Positions 46,889-64,000 of a stretch of DNA of 64,000 nucleotides are shown here, piece by piece. Position numbers and translations under genes: made by a program. The notes under the pieces were generated by a model. That model was not told where the DNA came from and did not search any database. It saw nothing but the letters and a program-made list of their open reading frames with translations. The stretch comes from Beaufortia kweichowensis. Taxonomy: Eukaryota > Chordata > Actinopteri > Cypriniformes > Gastromyzontidae. Numbering within the stretch: the stretch's first letter is position 1; each line of letters begins with the position of its first letter. The stretch covers positions 13,068,881 to 13,132,880 of the forward strand of contig CM032797.1 in the NCBI GenBank assembly GCA_019155185.1, given 5' to 3'.

Positions 46889-47044
46889 GCTTACAGAAGC
46901 CGTTTGTCTGTACAAGGAATATTGGAGAATATTGGAGTACAAGGAACACAGGTCACAGCTAAACTGATTTTTAACATTTGAAATTTCACTTTAATAGTTT
47001 TATAATAAATAATGATAGTAAAATACATCATTAATATGATTTAT
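46884..47044 (-). repeat. aire: Duplicated block covering the aire start codon and 5' flank
   Basis: Partner of the intron copy at 43959-44118. On the - strand it spans about 156 bases upstream of the start codon plus the first codon and a base. Similarity ends abruptly at 46883 (inside codon 2) and at 47044. The near-identity implies a recent duplication or gene conversion. The block presumably contains the 5' UTR and part of the promoter. Confidence 0.9.
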
Positions 47045-49997
47045 ATTAAAAATATATAAACAAATGTACTTACAATGTATGCTGGTGATGAGGTCTATAT
47101 AAAAGCCTGCAATCTCCAAGCTGGTTTGCTTAAATTTCATGTGATGGCTGTCAGTGATTAGAATGGCTTATGAATGATGGACACATTGCTCTTGTGCTCC
47201 TTGTCCTCTGGGGGCCATCTAGTCCTAAGACCTTTGATCATGCATCATGGTAAATGGTCACATTGATTTCTATTTTAAAAACTTTATCTGTTGAAACACT
47301 AGCTTCTAACGCCTTGTGTTGGATAAAAATATCTCCTGCTCATTTAGTCTTATGTGTCTGGTATGGCCTGGAAAGTCCACAGTTGGGCAAGAAACGATTT
47401 CTCAATCATGTGAGCCATCTACCTTTGCTCACCTGTCTCTCCTGAGGACTGAACTTTCCACATTTAAGGGGATCTCAGTCTCTATTCATAAATGTATAGT
47501 TTCTCCTCATGTTTTTCAGTCATTAATGCATTATGGTAATTGTGTGTAGGAACTAAAATTATTCTTGAGATTTTTCAAACTAGTAAAGCTTGTGTGAGTA
47601 TCAGAGCTATATTTGACATTGAACACTAGAGTGTAGCATTTCCCTCATACAGTATTTTAATTAAAAACTGTAAGGGTAAGTTTATATATTTGTGCAATCA
47701 TTCATGATTTTCACTTACAGTAATTTTAAAAAGTACACTTGTTATTCTTCCTGAGTAAATAAGGAATAAACATACATTGCAACAGTAGACTGGATGGTAT
47801 TAAGACATGGATTTTATTGATTTTTTCAGACAGATGTCATGCTCATAAATGTCCTTATAGTGTGAATAAAGAGCCAACTACACTGCTTTACACAATCCTA
47901 TGGCAACAACTTTAACAGATTCAACCTCTTCAAACGTGTCTGAATGTTCTGCAACTCTTCTTGATCATGTGAGCACAGGATTTAATTAAAGGAAACACTT
48001 TTTCACATAATGTTGTAAATCTGTCAGTTGCCTGGCAAACCCATCAGTGACCACCTTTCCTTGGTCTATTACATGTTTTTCTCAGGTAGCCATACAGTGA
48101 AAGCTTTGCATTGTGATGTCACAACAACAGAAGGCACAACTAGTGTACAAAAGTGAAAGATGACAAAGCAAACAATGAGAGGAAATGGAGGTTTGACAAA
48201 TGTGAAAGATGATATACACCGTGCCCTATCAATGCAAAACTTGTTAGGTCAGCCCTACCCCTAAGTTAATATCAGTGACCCATTTAATAATAATCTGCTG
48301 TACGTATCAGAATGAAGCTTAAGTCAACTGCAAGTCCCAACAATTCAGTCACAGTAATTCCTCGTGTCCAACAAAAGTGGCCATTTTTGTTCAAATGAAT
48401 AAATTATTGGCACCAAAATCAGACCAAAGTTAAATATATTTTCAACGCTAAGTATACCCTAAATAAATCCAACAATCTCTATACAATCAGTGGTGTTACT
48501 CAGTGCATTTATGTAAACAATTTAAAACGCAAAACAAAAAATACAGTTGGTTGTCTTTATACAAATTCATAAACTCACATTCTAGCTGTTGTAATAACCT
48601 GAATGTTGTGAACTACCAGCCTTGTCGTACATTCTGTCTCAGCCCAGCGCTGTTTAAAAAACGTCTCGAGCTGAAGACATTACAGAAAAGACAAAGTGTT
48701 CACCTCCAGCTAACATTATGAATTTCAATGAATTTCAGCATCACTTTGATATCCTCTTTTACCAGAAAGGCTTTACGAGAGATATGACAATCATTTACCT
48801 GTTTCATCACTTTATGATGTGAAAAAAATACATTACTTGTTAAAAGCCAGAACAAAGTGCATGTACTTGAAATGACAATCCAGTTGTTTCTAAGGCTCAC
48901 TTCAAATTCACCTTCCTCACCTCAACCTAATATGATACTTATCTCTTTCTCTGATTTCCTGTTGACAGCCAAACAAAACAACTGAAAAAAAACAACAACA
49001 ACATAAAAGACAAAATCAACCCACATCTTTATGGAAAATGTCCTTTTTTGAGGGGTGTAAGGAGATTATTAGTACGCCTTCATAAAAGATCCTTGTAAAA
49101 TCAGATGACCCCACTGGATCAACAAAACAGTACAAGGCAACACAAAATGCCCAAATCATATGTAATACTTCACTACCAGTGTATGGCTACAGGTGAGACC
49201 AAGAAAATAAAAGTGAAGCCCTTTTTATATTAAAATAAAAGAAAACATTTGTACAGGTGAACATAAACCACGTCTAAATGATGGATGTTCACAATAATAT
49301 AAATACTATATACAATACAGTACCGCCTGGCGGATCTAAAGTGTATACATGAAGCTAGCAGAAAAATCCATTGGTTCTTTGCAACAGTGTCAGTGCACTT
49401 TAAAGGTTAGCCAGGGTTTGCACACCTCTTACTGAGGCCTGCTATACTGGATTAGCATGTAGGATGTACAGTATACACACAGACCCACACTGACACTTAT
49501 AACAGGATCTCTCTCCTTTTTCTTTTCTTTTTTTCTTTTCTTTGTTTCTTTACTACTGATGTGTATGGACCAAAGGACATAACAGATTCTAAAAGTTGTC
49601 TTACATGCATGCTATAGTTGAACGACAGTTAATCTGACGTCTTAATTCCTATTAGTTTTCGTGAAGGCATCATTTAGTGATTTTTGTAATGTACAAAAAT
49701 ACAAAACATAACAACCGATAATCCACTCTGAATGTTTTTGTCCATTGATGGTACACATGCCACTTCCTGTCTCATATGAATCTGTTAGCTAGTCACTTTG
49801 AATTACCTATGATATTATTTTGGCAATTGAACTGACAGTGTCGATTTTTTTTCTTGCAACGGAGGAGTATAATTATAGACCCATTCAGATAGATGTAAAA
49901 AGCCTATATCCGACCATAAAGTTCAATTGGACGTGGACCAATAGGAAGCAACAGAACAAGCGTGTGGTGTTAAATGAAGGTCCAGACTGCTTTTCTA
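47045..49997. other. aire upstream DNA and long rab6b 3' UTR
   Basis: No coding exon found. The right part is the rab6b 3' UTR (- strand). An AATAAA hexamer at 47813-47818 would give a 3' UTR of about 2.2 kb; a long 3' UTR is typical of RAB6B in mammals. The left part (47045-47800) is the upstream region of aire. Open frames here are short and unremarkable. Confidence 0.45.
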
Positions 49998-53368
<3,371 letters not shown>

Positions 53369-54930
53369 GATTGCTTTTGTTACACAGCTGTAGTAAATTA
53401 ATATGTACAGGTGGCACCAGTCTTGCGAGAATGCAGATGGAAAATCTTCGGTCCCGAATCGATGGATATTGCAGTACTGCTCCGCGATGTCAAGTCCACA
53501 GTCCGGTGCGCATGCGCAGCATAGGCGCTACGCCCGTCTGATATCACTGTGTGTTTACGGAAACGCTGCTCGTGAGCTCCCCTCTCACATTAAGGCCGTG
53601 CATCCGTGCGCAAAGTGCGTCTTTAATTGACAACAGCGCTTACTTATGCTGTTTTAACACTTTTACCTGTTCAAAGTGGTAGTATTTCCTTTCTAACGCA
53701 GATGCTCTTTGTAAGGGAATGCATTTAGACCCAAGTTAATACATTGTGGGAATAATAAAAACACATTTTTTGTTGATACTGTAATGTTAATGTTTTTGTC
53801 AAAATATTGCAAATCTGCATCCTCATTATATGCTATTTTTGGAAAATTAGACTATCACAGTTCACTTTACTTATCTATGTGATAAGCAAGGGTTTTGGTA
53901 TCCTACATAAAAAATACTTTAAAGTGCAGCAATTATTTTATTTTATTTACTTTTTTATAGTAAATAAAAAAGTAAACTACACGGTTTTATGATGCGGGAT
54001 TTATAGAGGAAGGATTCAGTGCTGTGTTTAATTTGAGCATTTCCTCGTTTGACTAATGCACGTCATGTAGAAGACCTCTAAACATCTAATTTAACTCTAA
54101 GGAGACTATGGACGAGACAGTAAAGGACAGACAGGAAATAGGAGAGAGAGAGAGAGAGTTAATGATGACTGAGACAGTTAAGCCAGACTCAAACCTGCAT
54201 CCCTATGAACATATGCATGACCCAGGTCTAGACACAGACATTTCCCTAATTACACTAAAATATTTTTCTTATTTTTGTGTGTGTGTTATAGGCATGACTC
54301 CAAGCTATCTGGATCTAAATAAAATCTCTAGTTTAGTCTTTATACAATCAATGTTTTAACAAATCTTTATACAGTATGTTCAGCATTCCTCCCATACTGT
54401 CTATTACCACTGCGATATAATGAGTGTTGCACTCCAGCTCATGAATGTTTTAGCGGTTTCTCGGGGTTGAGCATACATGCATTTCCTCTCTGACATTCAT
54501 GTTTATTAATACATTGTACTTAAGGTCAGATTTCTGTCTGAAAACTCAACAGAAACGAGTTAAAAGAGGACAGAGGTAATTCATAATTAAAACCTAAAAG
54601 ACCAGTCAAATAGCACTGCTCAAACAAAAATTAAGTTTTATTTATAAAAGAGCATTTAAAGAAAAACAGCACACATTACAAATACTTACAGTATTTGGCC
54701 CTGATGGTACTGATCATTATGAAACTGTGGTTATTAAGTTTTATTGGATTCTGCATTTACAAAGAACCAAAAGACCTTAAGCATCTTGCAGACTGAGAAT
54801 AAAATCTACAGAAAGCCAGATGTTAATATAAAAGGAATTTTATTTGATCAGCTTGCTTGTCATGCTCCTTACTCCAACAGCAGTTTTAGGTTTAAATACA
54901 GTACATAGCTCATCATCAGCATTAAAAACT
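53369..54930. promoter_or_regulatory. rab6b promoter region and espnl 3' UTR
   Basis: The left part is the rab6b 5' UTR and promoter (- strand), locally CpG-rich around 53420-53620, with an NRF1-type palindrome at 53507-53518. The right part is the espnl 3' UTR (- strand). AATAAA hexamers at 54839-54844 and 54637-54642 are candidate polyadenylation signals. No coding exon in between; the open frame at 54108-54359 has a GA-repeat start and no family resemblance. Confidence 0.5.
53507..53518. promoter_or_regulatory. NRF1-type palindrome upstream of rab6b
   Basis: TGCGCATGCGCA is a perfect match to the NRF1 consensus YGCGCAYGCGCR. It lies 139 bases upstream of the rab6b start codon in a locally CpG-rich stretch. 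This fits a housekeeping or neuronal promoter. Confidence 0.55.
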
Positions 54931-57900
54931 TCAAAAATCAAACAACTCTGCTTCTTTCTCCTTCCAAAAGGTGAAACTACGATCAATATATTTGCAAATT
55001 TCATCATTACTAAACATTGAGAAGTCGTTGTTTTCATCTCTGCTGGGTCGTCCTCCATCTTCTGGTGTGGGATTTTCACCGGTAAAATTCGGCACAACCT
55101 CAGCAGAGATAGTGTCATGTTGTTTTTTCCCAAAGTATTGGGTTTTGATATCCTCAAAACCATCTTTCCACTCACGTCTCCCGGTCTCAATGTCCATGAT
55201 GACAGCCCGGTGAAAATCTCGCACTGTCTCCCAAGGAAACTTCCCTACATGGTCAAACACCTCAAAGCATAAGAGGTGCCTCATCTTTCGTTCCTCAGAG
55301 GAGAGGTCCTGCTCGAGAATGTGGAAGTAACCGAGCATGAAGAGATCGAGGGTCAGGGTGTCATATGCAACAGGAGCACCATCCACACGGGGTAGGAACT
55401 GCTCGGGTGAGTAGATTACACGCTTTCTCTGAAGGCTTCGGATCTGTCGTGAAGGGACCCCTGAGGCAACACTTTTCCAATTGCCAATCATCTTGTGTAT
55501 TGCACTTCTTTGTCTGTAAAGATGATACAATGATCTGGTCCCTGGCTTTGAGTCTGGAGCTGTTATTGCTTCACCTGTCAAATAACTCTCTACAGACTTC
55601 TGAGTGCCAAGATCTTGTTTCATTTTGGCTCTTGTTGATATTGAATATGCAGACTTTTTCCAGTGGCTCAGAAATAGCACAACAATGCGTTCCTTTCGCA
55701 AGAAGGTGGTCTCTATCACTTCAGCTGCATCTTTGCCAGGTGCCTGTTTGCATTTTATGCCCTTGTCATTAACGTGATTTATGTCGGTGCTTTGGATTGT
55801 CCCAGCAGACTGCTCCTTATGATTTGTTGACATAGACAGTTTTTGCTTCCGTACGTCTGGGTGAGACGTGCTGTTTAAAAGCCCAGAAAATGGATAGATG
55901 TTGCTCAGCTGACTCTCAAAGTTTGATCTTAGATTCCTTACAGAAACTCCCGATTGCTGGATCTCCAGTTCAACCTTCTGCCTTCTTCCTCTGGTAGAAC
56001 TTTGCCTTCCTGACTGCTGCGTGAAGACTAAGGCAAGATCCGTGTTCGGCATCTTACAGATGGCATTTTCTTCGTTCGTTTCCGTGAGTTTGGACAGAAG
56101 CACGGACATGCTCTTCACAATATTTGAGATACGATTATACCACACAGGAAGAGTAAGAGATTCCCCTACGGTCGGTCGCTGGTGACACTGGGTATCTATG
56201 GTAATGTTAACAATGGGATCGGGAAGGATGGCTTTGAGTTCCTCTGCCAGGCGGGTGAGCTCTAATTCATAGGCCTGGCAGCGTTTCTGAAGGGAGATGG
56301 TTTCAATCTGTCCCTCTAAGTAGACCAAGTCATCTTCAGTAAGCAATTCTCCAAAGGGGCCCAAAATGACATTGTGAACTTGGGAATACCTCCAACCATC
56401 CACTTCCACATGCTTACTGTCATCCTGTGAAAGTAAACAATGATAATCCTGTATTATATGCAGTATGTACATACTCAACTAACAGAATGGAAGGGCTTGT
56501 ACTTTACTTTTCTGCTGTGGTTATCTTCATCCTGGAGTCGAGCCTGGAGCTTGCGCACCATAACCTGTCTCTTCCATTCAGCGATGGGTCTCCCGTTCTC
56601 ATCATGAGTAGGGATCAGAGAATCAACATCAGCAAGATTTTCTTCCAGTGCTGAGAGCAAAACATCTCCATTTTCTTCTTTCTGTAAACAGATTCAGACA
56701 AACATCTATAAATTAGTCAGCATGGTAATGCTATCATCTGAATTACAAATAAACATGTTTACTTAAAGGTTCACTTGACTCCGGATTATACAATCCATTG
56801 GGGATTCCATGCAAATGTCAACCTTACCAAAGGTTTTTATCATACTGATAGGTCAGATGTCAATATTTGGTTGTTTAAATACTCATGTGTGTTCTCTCTC
56901 AAAGTTTTTAAAGAATTTTCATAGTCAGGTAAAGTGCTGTTTTCAGAATTGTCACGCCCATAACAGTCAATAGTCCACATAAATGAGCACATGAAAATTT
57001 ATAATAAATGTAAAATAAAAACATAATTTTTGAAAATATAGATAATAAAAACATTCTGTGAGAATTTACATTTTAAGTTTTGACTGAAAATGTCACATCC
57101 ATAATGCTGGAATTGTTACTTGCTATTATTGCTATTACCTTCATTACATTAACATTAGACTGCACAAAAATACTGAGTTATACATTTCAAACATTACATT
57201 CCTTAGATAAACAATATTATACAAATAATAATAATAATACAAAACAAAATTAGCAAAAATAATTATAATTGATTAGTACCTGATTAGTAGTGTTGAGGGC
57301 ATAACCTACATTAAGTGCTTGTCCAGTGAAGACTGCTGTGATCCCTGCTTGTCTCAATGACCTCATGGATTTATGGGAGAGAATTGTCTGCTCTTCCTCA
57401 ACATGTTTCTTTATGTTGAATGATTTCACAACTGTACAGTAAATAGCCAACAACAGAAAAATGGACGTTGACCTTCTTGGCAATTAAAGATCTAGCAGAC
57501 ATTTGTGTAATGATCACAGTTAGCAATTAAAAAAGGTTAACAGCAGAGAAAGTAATAGTTTCCTATAGTCAAAAACATGCCCCGTCATAGTTGCCTCACC
57601 TGTAGATGCCACTTGCATGTGTTGGATGGCTCCAGTCCCAGTTCTGTTAGCCTGTGAGGAGACACCTGACGCAGGTGACGCATCCGGGCCTGGTGGAGTG
57701 AGGCGAGGTCGGGGAGGCACCTCATTCACCGGCTGCTAGGAACACCAAAACAACAAAAGCGATTAAGAATAAGCGTATCCTGTCATGTTTATTTTATAAA
57801 TGAGTCTGTAATTAAAAAACATCACCTTGCTGCTCTCCATCCTAGTACCGGAGATGTGCTTAATGTCCTGGAAGGGGTCAGTTGTGCTAAACAAGGTCCT

Positions 57901-60900
57901 TTCTTCCTCTACGAGAAAAACATCTGATGGAGGACAACCATCCGTGGACTGCTGCTGCAGTATAGATCAATCAGTAATCAGTTATTCAGGACTGCCTCAA
58001 AATGCCTCAGTTTATCTCATTTTAAACTGCAATTCATAATGATATATTACTAAAAACACAGGTCTTGAAATACAGTGTTCACCATGATCTGTCGGAAGCT
58101 TGCAAGGAGTCATGAGAAAAGCGAAACAGGAGCTCAAACTGTTTAGTACAGCCGACCTCCTAGGTTGTTAACAAAGAGAAACTGCCTATAGAGATCAGTC
58201 ATCTGATAGGACCTATACCTGCAACTGCAGTGATTGACTGCTCTTATGGTCTCTCATGCTCTCTGTTCATGCTTTCAAAGCTTGTGACTTCTTTTTATGT
58301 TTTTAATATACACATATGTACCATACAGAAGATATAATGCAAAACATTTCAAAAATGCAAACTGTAAAACTGATGCTATATTTTATTTATTTTAACAAAA
58401 GTGCAAAACATTTTTATAGCAATATTTTAGCAAAACATGAATGTTATTTTTAATGTATCTGCTTATATCTATTACATCAGCTGTTATGTGCACTACAATA
58501 AAAATTTTTTTAACCTTAATTGTTTTAAAGTGAAAAACTTTTTTATTCACTAATTTAAGACAAATATTATCATACTGTATATTACTGGTAACATTCCTGG
58601 TAATGATTCCTCAAGCAAAGAATCAATACACTGTCAGATTTCCAGGCAGGGTATTTTGCATCAAAGAAATTGCATTGACATTGAAGCACCTTAAAAATGA
58701 AGATTTCAGAAAAGTAAATAAATGATCACGATAACTTACAGTAAACACCTTCGCCAGTCAAATTATCACAGGTATGAAAGCCAAGTGTTAGTCCAGACCA
58801 GCGCTTTCTTAACAATCACATCAGTGCTCAAGTCATCCAATGACCAAAAGCTTAAGGATCAGTGCACTATAAACAGATCACTCGGACAGGAGGTCTTCAT
58901 AGTTTAACATTAATAATTAAATGGTGGGATTAGGTGAACGGTTGTTCTTTACAAATGTAAGGGTCTAGAGAGCTGTGCACGTTCCTTAACACGTTCATGA
59001 AATCCACCAGAGCAATTACTCACAGTCTGTGCTTTAACAGGATATGTATTTTTATTGATCTAACACTGACACAATAGTCTGACCTCTGATTTCTCTATTG
59101 AGTGTCAAGTGTCTTCTTATGGTGCAACAATGAACCCTAAGATCAAAGAACAGTGCTTGACAGCGAGTGGACACATGAACAGACAGTTCTAAGCCCTGAC
59201 GAGCTATCATGTTATCTTAACGTAACTGTCTTGCCGTTACGCAACTTTAAACGTGCATCACTAAATAAACGTTATACCTCTCAGTCACATGCCCGTCACC
59301 CGTGAAGCACAGGGGTCAACACAGATCATTACATACATATGTAGGTGGAATACTCTAGACAACTGATGCAAGTATTATATAAAATCAATTTATTTGTTCT
59401 TAAATATTTATTTATTTTTATTATGCCATTTTTCTGGTAACTTGAAAATATTATATTTTAAAATAAATTACATGAAATACCTAAATAAACATGGATTAAT
59501 TGACTGTTTTATGATTTGTAGTGTTATTATATTTTTATGTATACATTTTTTTTAAATCTATTTAATAATAAATACAATCTTAGTTCAATATTATTCATGG
59601 CGAACAATAATTATCGTCAAGAAGTAACAATTGTGCTCGAAGTTGTACACCTACATGATAAAACATAAAGACGATTGTTCATTATTTAAACCTCAAACAA
59701 ATATATTCATTATTTTTTCTAAATGAAGCTGCCCACACTTTCCTTTAAGAAGACACAAACAAAACAACCTGTCAGATCTCATGACACACCATTGTAAACA
59801 ACAACAGCCTTGTATACAAACTGAGACACAACACTGCTGTGTTGTGATAAATTCACTGAGCACAAGAAGCAAAATGCCACGTGACAAACCACCTGTTGCA
59901 CTTTCGGGCCTCTGACACCTGATACGGTGGATCTCATGACGCTCCCATGGCTCCGGCGCTCACACTGTGAGGGGCGTAAGTGATAGCTCATAGGTTCCTA
60001 CTGCGCCAACCAGACAGTCCTAAGTGTCTACCTAATTAGTCTGTATCCGACCATATCATTCTGATGTGCAATCGCTGTTATGCTATCAGAGGGATGACGC
60101 TTGCATAGTTTCCACTTCATTAACTAATGATGTAATTGTCCGATGGCATTTGCGTAAAGGGGAGGCTGAGATGAAATATAAGCACTTCATTTTGTGAATT
60201 ATATGGGAGTATTGGGGTTTGACACTTTTTGGGTTTAGTAGATGTTGTAGGGCATAACCAAATCTCCAAACTGGATGTTGAAAAATTATAAACTGATCCA
60301 AACTGATGAAAATTATAGTGGACATCAAATGGCCTCCTTTGGGTCCAGGCCAGCTATATTCATTAAATATTAATCGTATGACAGCACAGACATTTACCAG
60401 ACATTCTTTCAACTATTTTAATTGATTTTATGACCCAAATCACATATTCCTGGATTTGTTTCTGGAATCCATGACTTTGTAACAACAAAGGTGGATTAGA
60501 TTATAATGAAATGAATGATTAGAGAATTAAGGGTATTTGTTTATTTTGAATAGGATGTTCCTGCTAAAAATGTCTCCTCTGTAACAATATGGACTGGAGT
60601 TGAATAAATGTACTTTAAAATGTGTACTCAGTCCTCCATAATGGAGTCAATATGAACTGCTATTTTTCAGTCACAAATACAGTATATTCAAGATGGAGAA
60701 ATGTTTTTGCCAGAAGGTGGCAGTAACAATTTGTCATCACTAGGTGGAGCCCTTAACCAAAATACAGGCTATCATGCTGTCAGCATGATCTCACACATTC
60801 AATATGCCAAATGAAATACAGAAATATAAAGGGAACGAAATCAACATTAAGAACATCATCAAGCAGAACATGTTTTCATACAAAATGCAAATTTGTTATA

Positions 60901-63412
60901 GAAGCAAATATGCAACAGAAATTCTCTTACATAGGCATCACTGGCACGGAGGAAACCGCCACAGTCATGATAGCCATTGTACTCTGCCAGATCTACTGCA
61001 GTAAACCCATCCAAATCTCTCTCTAATGGACTGATGTGATTATTCAGCAGCACCCGGCAGCACTAAAGGATAAAAAGATCAGACCTGTCATTTAAGCCTG
61101 CGTGACTGTATTTCTTTCACTCTATAATCATTTGCCAACCTCCAGTTCTCCATTCTCCGCTGCATCGTGCAGGGGGGTCCCACCCCAGTGGTCTTTCAGG
61201 ACACCTGCGCCCATCATTAGGAGACGCTCCACAATGCGATGGTGGCCCTCGCTAGCAGCAAAATGCAGTGCTGTCGCTCCATCCTTATCCTGACAGGACA
61301 GATCAAGGTCTGTGAAAGACGCCTGAAGATCCAGATCAGAGATAGTGTGAGAGATCAGCTGTAGTCATTAGTCATCTCATCCTTATTTAGTTCAAATATA
61401 ATGGCAGAAATATTCTTAATGGTAACTCACCAGCCAAACCACCAGGGCATAGTGTCCCATGTGGGCAGCTGCATGCAGAACACTCATGCCATCCTTGGCC
61501 CGCATATGGACGTTTGCCCCACAATCCTTCACCAGATATTCAACCACATGTAGATGCCCCTCCTGACAGGCCAGATATAGTGGAGTAGCCCCAGTTCCTG
61601 TCTGATGGTCCACATACCTGAGCACATAAAAAACATCCTTATACAGTAATATATCTTTACACATAATATATACTACTACATTACTGTAAAAATTTGTATT
61701 GTATAATCAAAGGTTTATAATCAACTCATTTAACTTTCTACTTTTAATATTGACTATAGTGATGATTTGCTGTAACTAACTATAAAAAGTTTAAATTGCT
61801 TTACAATGTAAAAGTTATTTTTGCAGAGTAGCTCTACAATAGATTTAAAGGAACAGGTCATCAAAAAACCTACAAGAATTGTCATAATTTGCTTTCCTTT
61901 ATGAGAGAGATTTAATGATGTAATGATCACATTATTTATATAGAGTGAGATTTTCATTCAGTAACTCATATAAAATGGATTTTGGATAAAATGGATACAA
62001 ATTTCAGAGACTTATTATAAATTCTACAATAATCAGCATGTTATTTCATTTTTACAGCACGTCACTTAAGTGAGATCTTATTGTGAAGTACACTCTTGTT
62101 TGCATCAATAGAAGTTGGTGGCTGTACAGTGGTACAATATGAGAACAGGTGCTCACATATGGCAGGCATGAGACTCCTCATGTATTATAGAGGACAGGGC
62201 TGAGATGGTGGGTTTGACATGTGTTAGTTGACCTTTTCTCACCATGCCTGATGAGCAGCTAATAACAATCAGCAACGTGACTCTAGGCCACTGCCTGTGT
62301 GTTTCTCTGTAAGCATGACTACGGCTTTTGCGTCATGTCATGTGCAGTGAGTAACTAATAGCAGAAACACTGCTAAACTAGTTTTTTAATAGCGTGGTAC
62401 TGTAGTGTAGTCGAGTACTTTACTGCTATTATAAAATGGCTACCACCCAATACAAATATTAAAGCTTAAAAATATGTATCAATGCAACTTTCATGAAGTA
62501 AAGTTGAAGCTCCTTCCGCTGGAGAAAATAGTCCCTGACTGACTGTGATAAAAGGGTGCTGCGCAGTGATACACAGAATCGTTGGGTAAAGTGCGCACAG
62601 TTACTGACCAATCAGAATTAAGGACTGGAACTAACCATTTTTTAAATACAGATTTTTTTACTGATGAATTCAGTGTTCCTCACCGTGCGGATTTAGTCAT
62701 AAGCAGTTTGAGAGAGGTGAGGTCTCCACTGGCTGCAGCGTAATGAATAGGAAGAGCTCCACAGTCCGTCTCCGTCTCTGTGCTGCTTCCCTCAGACAGC
62801 AGCCACTGTACGGCCTCCGCATGGCCAAACCTGGCAGCCAGGTGCAGGGCTGTAGCTCCCTCACCGTCACGATCCTGTAAGCAGAAATCGACAGCTACAT
62901 AATCATCGACGTCAGGCATAGTAAGTAATGCACGCATCACCATCTCATTAAACTGATGCTATTAAACTGTCATTGTTAGAAATGAAAGACTCCTTTACTG
63001 TGTGCACTGTACATCCATCATCAGTGACCTGTGTAATTGACAGTAAAGCAAACTGGCATTGTTCGCTATCCACAAGAGCATCATCAATCCAGCTGTCAAA
63101 AGCTATTTGGGCACTCACCTCAATCCCACAATTCTCCTGTCTCAGCAGCCACTGCAACTCCCGCACATGCCCCGTGGCGGCGGCATCATGGGCGGGAGTC
63201 GCTCCGTTTTCGGTTCTGATGTGGCAGGGGAAATGAGCTTCTTTCACCAGAAACTGCAGGCAGTCCAGTTGGGCGCACCGGGCGGCATGATGGATTGGCG
63301 AAGCTCCCTGGGCATCCGTGATGGTCGGACTGAGACATCCAGATGCGCGCAGGGCCCTCAGAGCCTCCACGTCCCCCTCTCGAGCTGCCTGGATGGCCCT
63401 GTGGAACACCAT
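54931..63412 (-). CDS. espnl: Espin-like protein
   Basis: Actin-binding ankyrin protein of hair-cell stereocilia; binds class III myosins in mammals. Exons in transcript order: 63412-63119, 62874-62684, 61617-61431, 61322-61140, 61062-60931, 57954-57826, 57732-57600, 57431-57280, 56681-56508, 56424-54931, giving 1022 residues (human ESPNL about 1005). Residues 1-329 are ankyrin repeats ([56 protein letters not shown]). A Pro-rich linker follows. A WH2-like piece ([17 protein letters not shown]) lies near 440-455. The espin motif [12 protein letters not shown] plus [15 protein letters not shown] is near 490-520. One 1494-bp exon then encodes the conserved ESPNL C-terminal domain ([38 protein letters not shown]). 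That domain and [10 protein letters not shown] separate it from ESPN. The start at 63412 ([15 protein letters not shown]) matches the family; an in-frame ATG at 63466 would add 18 residues. Exons 6 and 7 have tandem acceptors. Confidence 0.93.
57955..60930. other. espnl: Large espnl intron 5
   Basis: A 2976-bp intron joining the last ankyrin exon to the linker exon in phase 0. I saw no convincing extra exon, though a tissue-specific linker exon could be missed because linker sequence is not conserved. The open frames at 58722-58907, 59693-59991 and 60086-60412 show no family resemblance. Confidence 0.5.
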
Positions 63413-64000
63413 ACTGCACCTCAGCCGGTCTGCGATGAAAGTGGCAGGGGTCCCGGACTCACCCAATTATCCCTCTCTTTCTAAAATGATACCTGAGCTT
63501 GCTAACAGATGTCCATGGGAGAGACAGCTTCTGTGAGGGATGAAGGGAGTGGACAAGCACTGAGCCAGAAATGTAACGAGATCTCACGTGAAAATATACA
63601 TCTGCTTCTATTTCTCGAGCCCTTTATAAATGATCAAACGACTACTGTGAAATGTTAAGAATGAATTGCATATAGAAATAAGAAACTCATCAAATATAAA
63701 CAATGAAAAGAAAGTCCAGGCTCAGGTAAGGTAGCGCATATTTCACATTTATTTCACACCTGACAAAGTGTTAAGTGTCCACAGACATTAGAAGACACAG
63801 GTCCAACACTCAAAGAACTTGAGCACTGAGTACACTACAGCCCATTCATTATGGTATAAAGTGGTTACAGCAGTGTGCGAGACCACGGTTGGGTTTATAT
63901 ACAGAGCAAATAAACAGAAATATAGAAGCTATTACAGTAGATACACATAGTTTATATTAAGAGCCTTAAATTTGGAATATTTGGATGGGAGTCTATTCAA
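63413..64000. other. espnl 5' flank
   Basis: Contains the 5' UTR and probably the promoter of espnl (- strand). No further coding exon, repeat or defined regulatory motif could be supported. The window ends here. Confidence 0.4.

Noticed and set aside
54108..54359. Possible small gene between rab6b and espnl
   Set aside because: The frame starts in a GA simple repeat, has no family resemblance and lies in the espnl downstream region.
59693..59991. Additional espnl linker exon
   Set aside because: The Cys-rich frames lack good splice sites in the required phase and resemble no espin sequence.
54931..63412. Assignment as ESPN (espin) instead of espin-like
   Set aside because: The 497-residue C-terminal domain and the ankyrin-repeat wording match ESPNL. 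Espin's polyproline-rich middle and short C-terminus are absent.

Overview
This window is vertebrate nuclear DNA, almost certainly from a ray-finned (teleost) fish. It has short multi-exon genes with GT-AG introns mostly of 80-1000 bp, proteins that read as clear vertebrate orthologues, and scattered short dispersed repeats of the kind common in fish genomes. No bacterial, viral or plasmid gene is visible. All identifications come from reading exons by eye and matching them to remembered family sequences. No search was run.

Layout. Two genes lie on the + strand: sap130 (coding 1360-8164, 20 coding exons, 1043 aa) and myo7b (coding 10321-24084, 47 coding exons, 2145 aa). A gene-poor stretch follows (24085-30271). 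Four genes then lie head-to-tail on the - strand: amotl2 (30272-35112, 9 coding exons, 675 aa, plus a 5' non-coding exon near 36023), aire (42451-46888, 13 coding exons, 495 aa), rab6b (49998-53368, 8 exons, 208 aa) and espnl (54931-63412, 10 coding exons, 1022 aa). Every reconstructed gene keeps an open frame from start to stop once introns are removed, and each length is close to that of the human protein. None looks like a pseudogene.

Functions. SAP130 is a Sin3-HDAC corepressor subunit. Myosin VIIb and espin-like both act in actin-based protrusions (microvilli, stereocilia). AMOTL2 is a junctional scaffold of the Hippo-YAP pathway. AIRE drives tissue-antigen expression in the thymus. RAB6B is a Golgi-ER trafficking GTPase. 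They are not an operon or a pathway. The order mixes pieces that are separate in human: SAP130/MYO7B on 2q14, AMOTL2/RAB6B on 3q22, AIRE on 21q22 and ESPNL on 2q37.

Most notable signals: (1) a U12-type AT-AC intron in myo7b; (2) a U12-type GT-AG intron in rab6b; (3) a GC-AG intron in rab6b; (4) a nearly identical ~160 bp duplication of the aire start-codon region and 5' flank inside an aire intron; (5) a TA-flanked inverted-repeat element carrying 63-bp tandem units in amotl2 intron 1; (6) an unrecognised aromatic-rich 60-codon ORF between amotl2 and aire.
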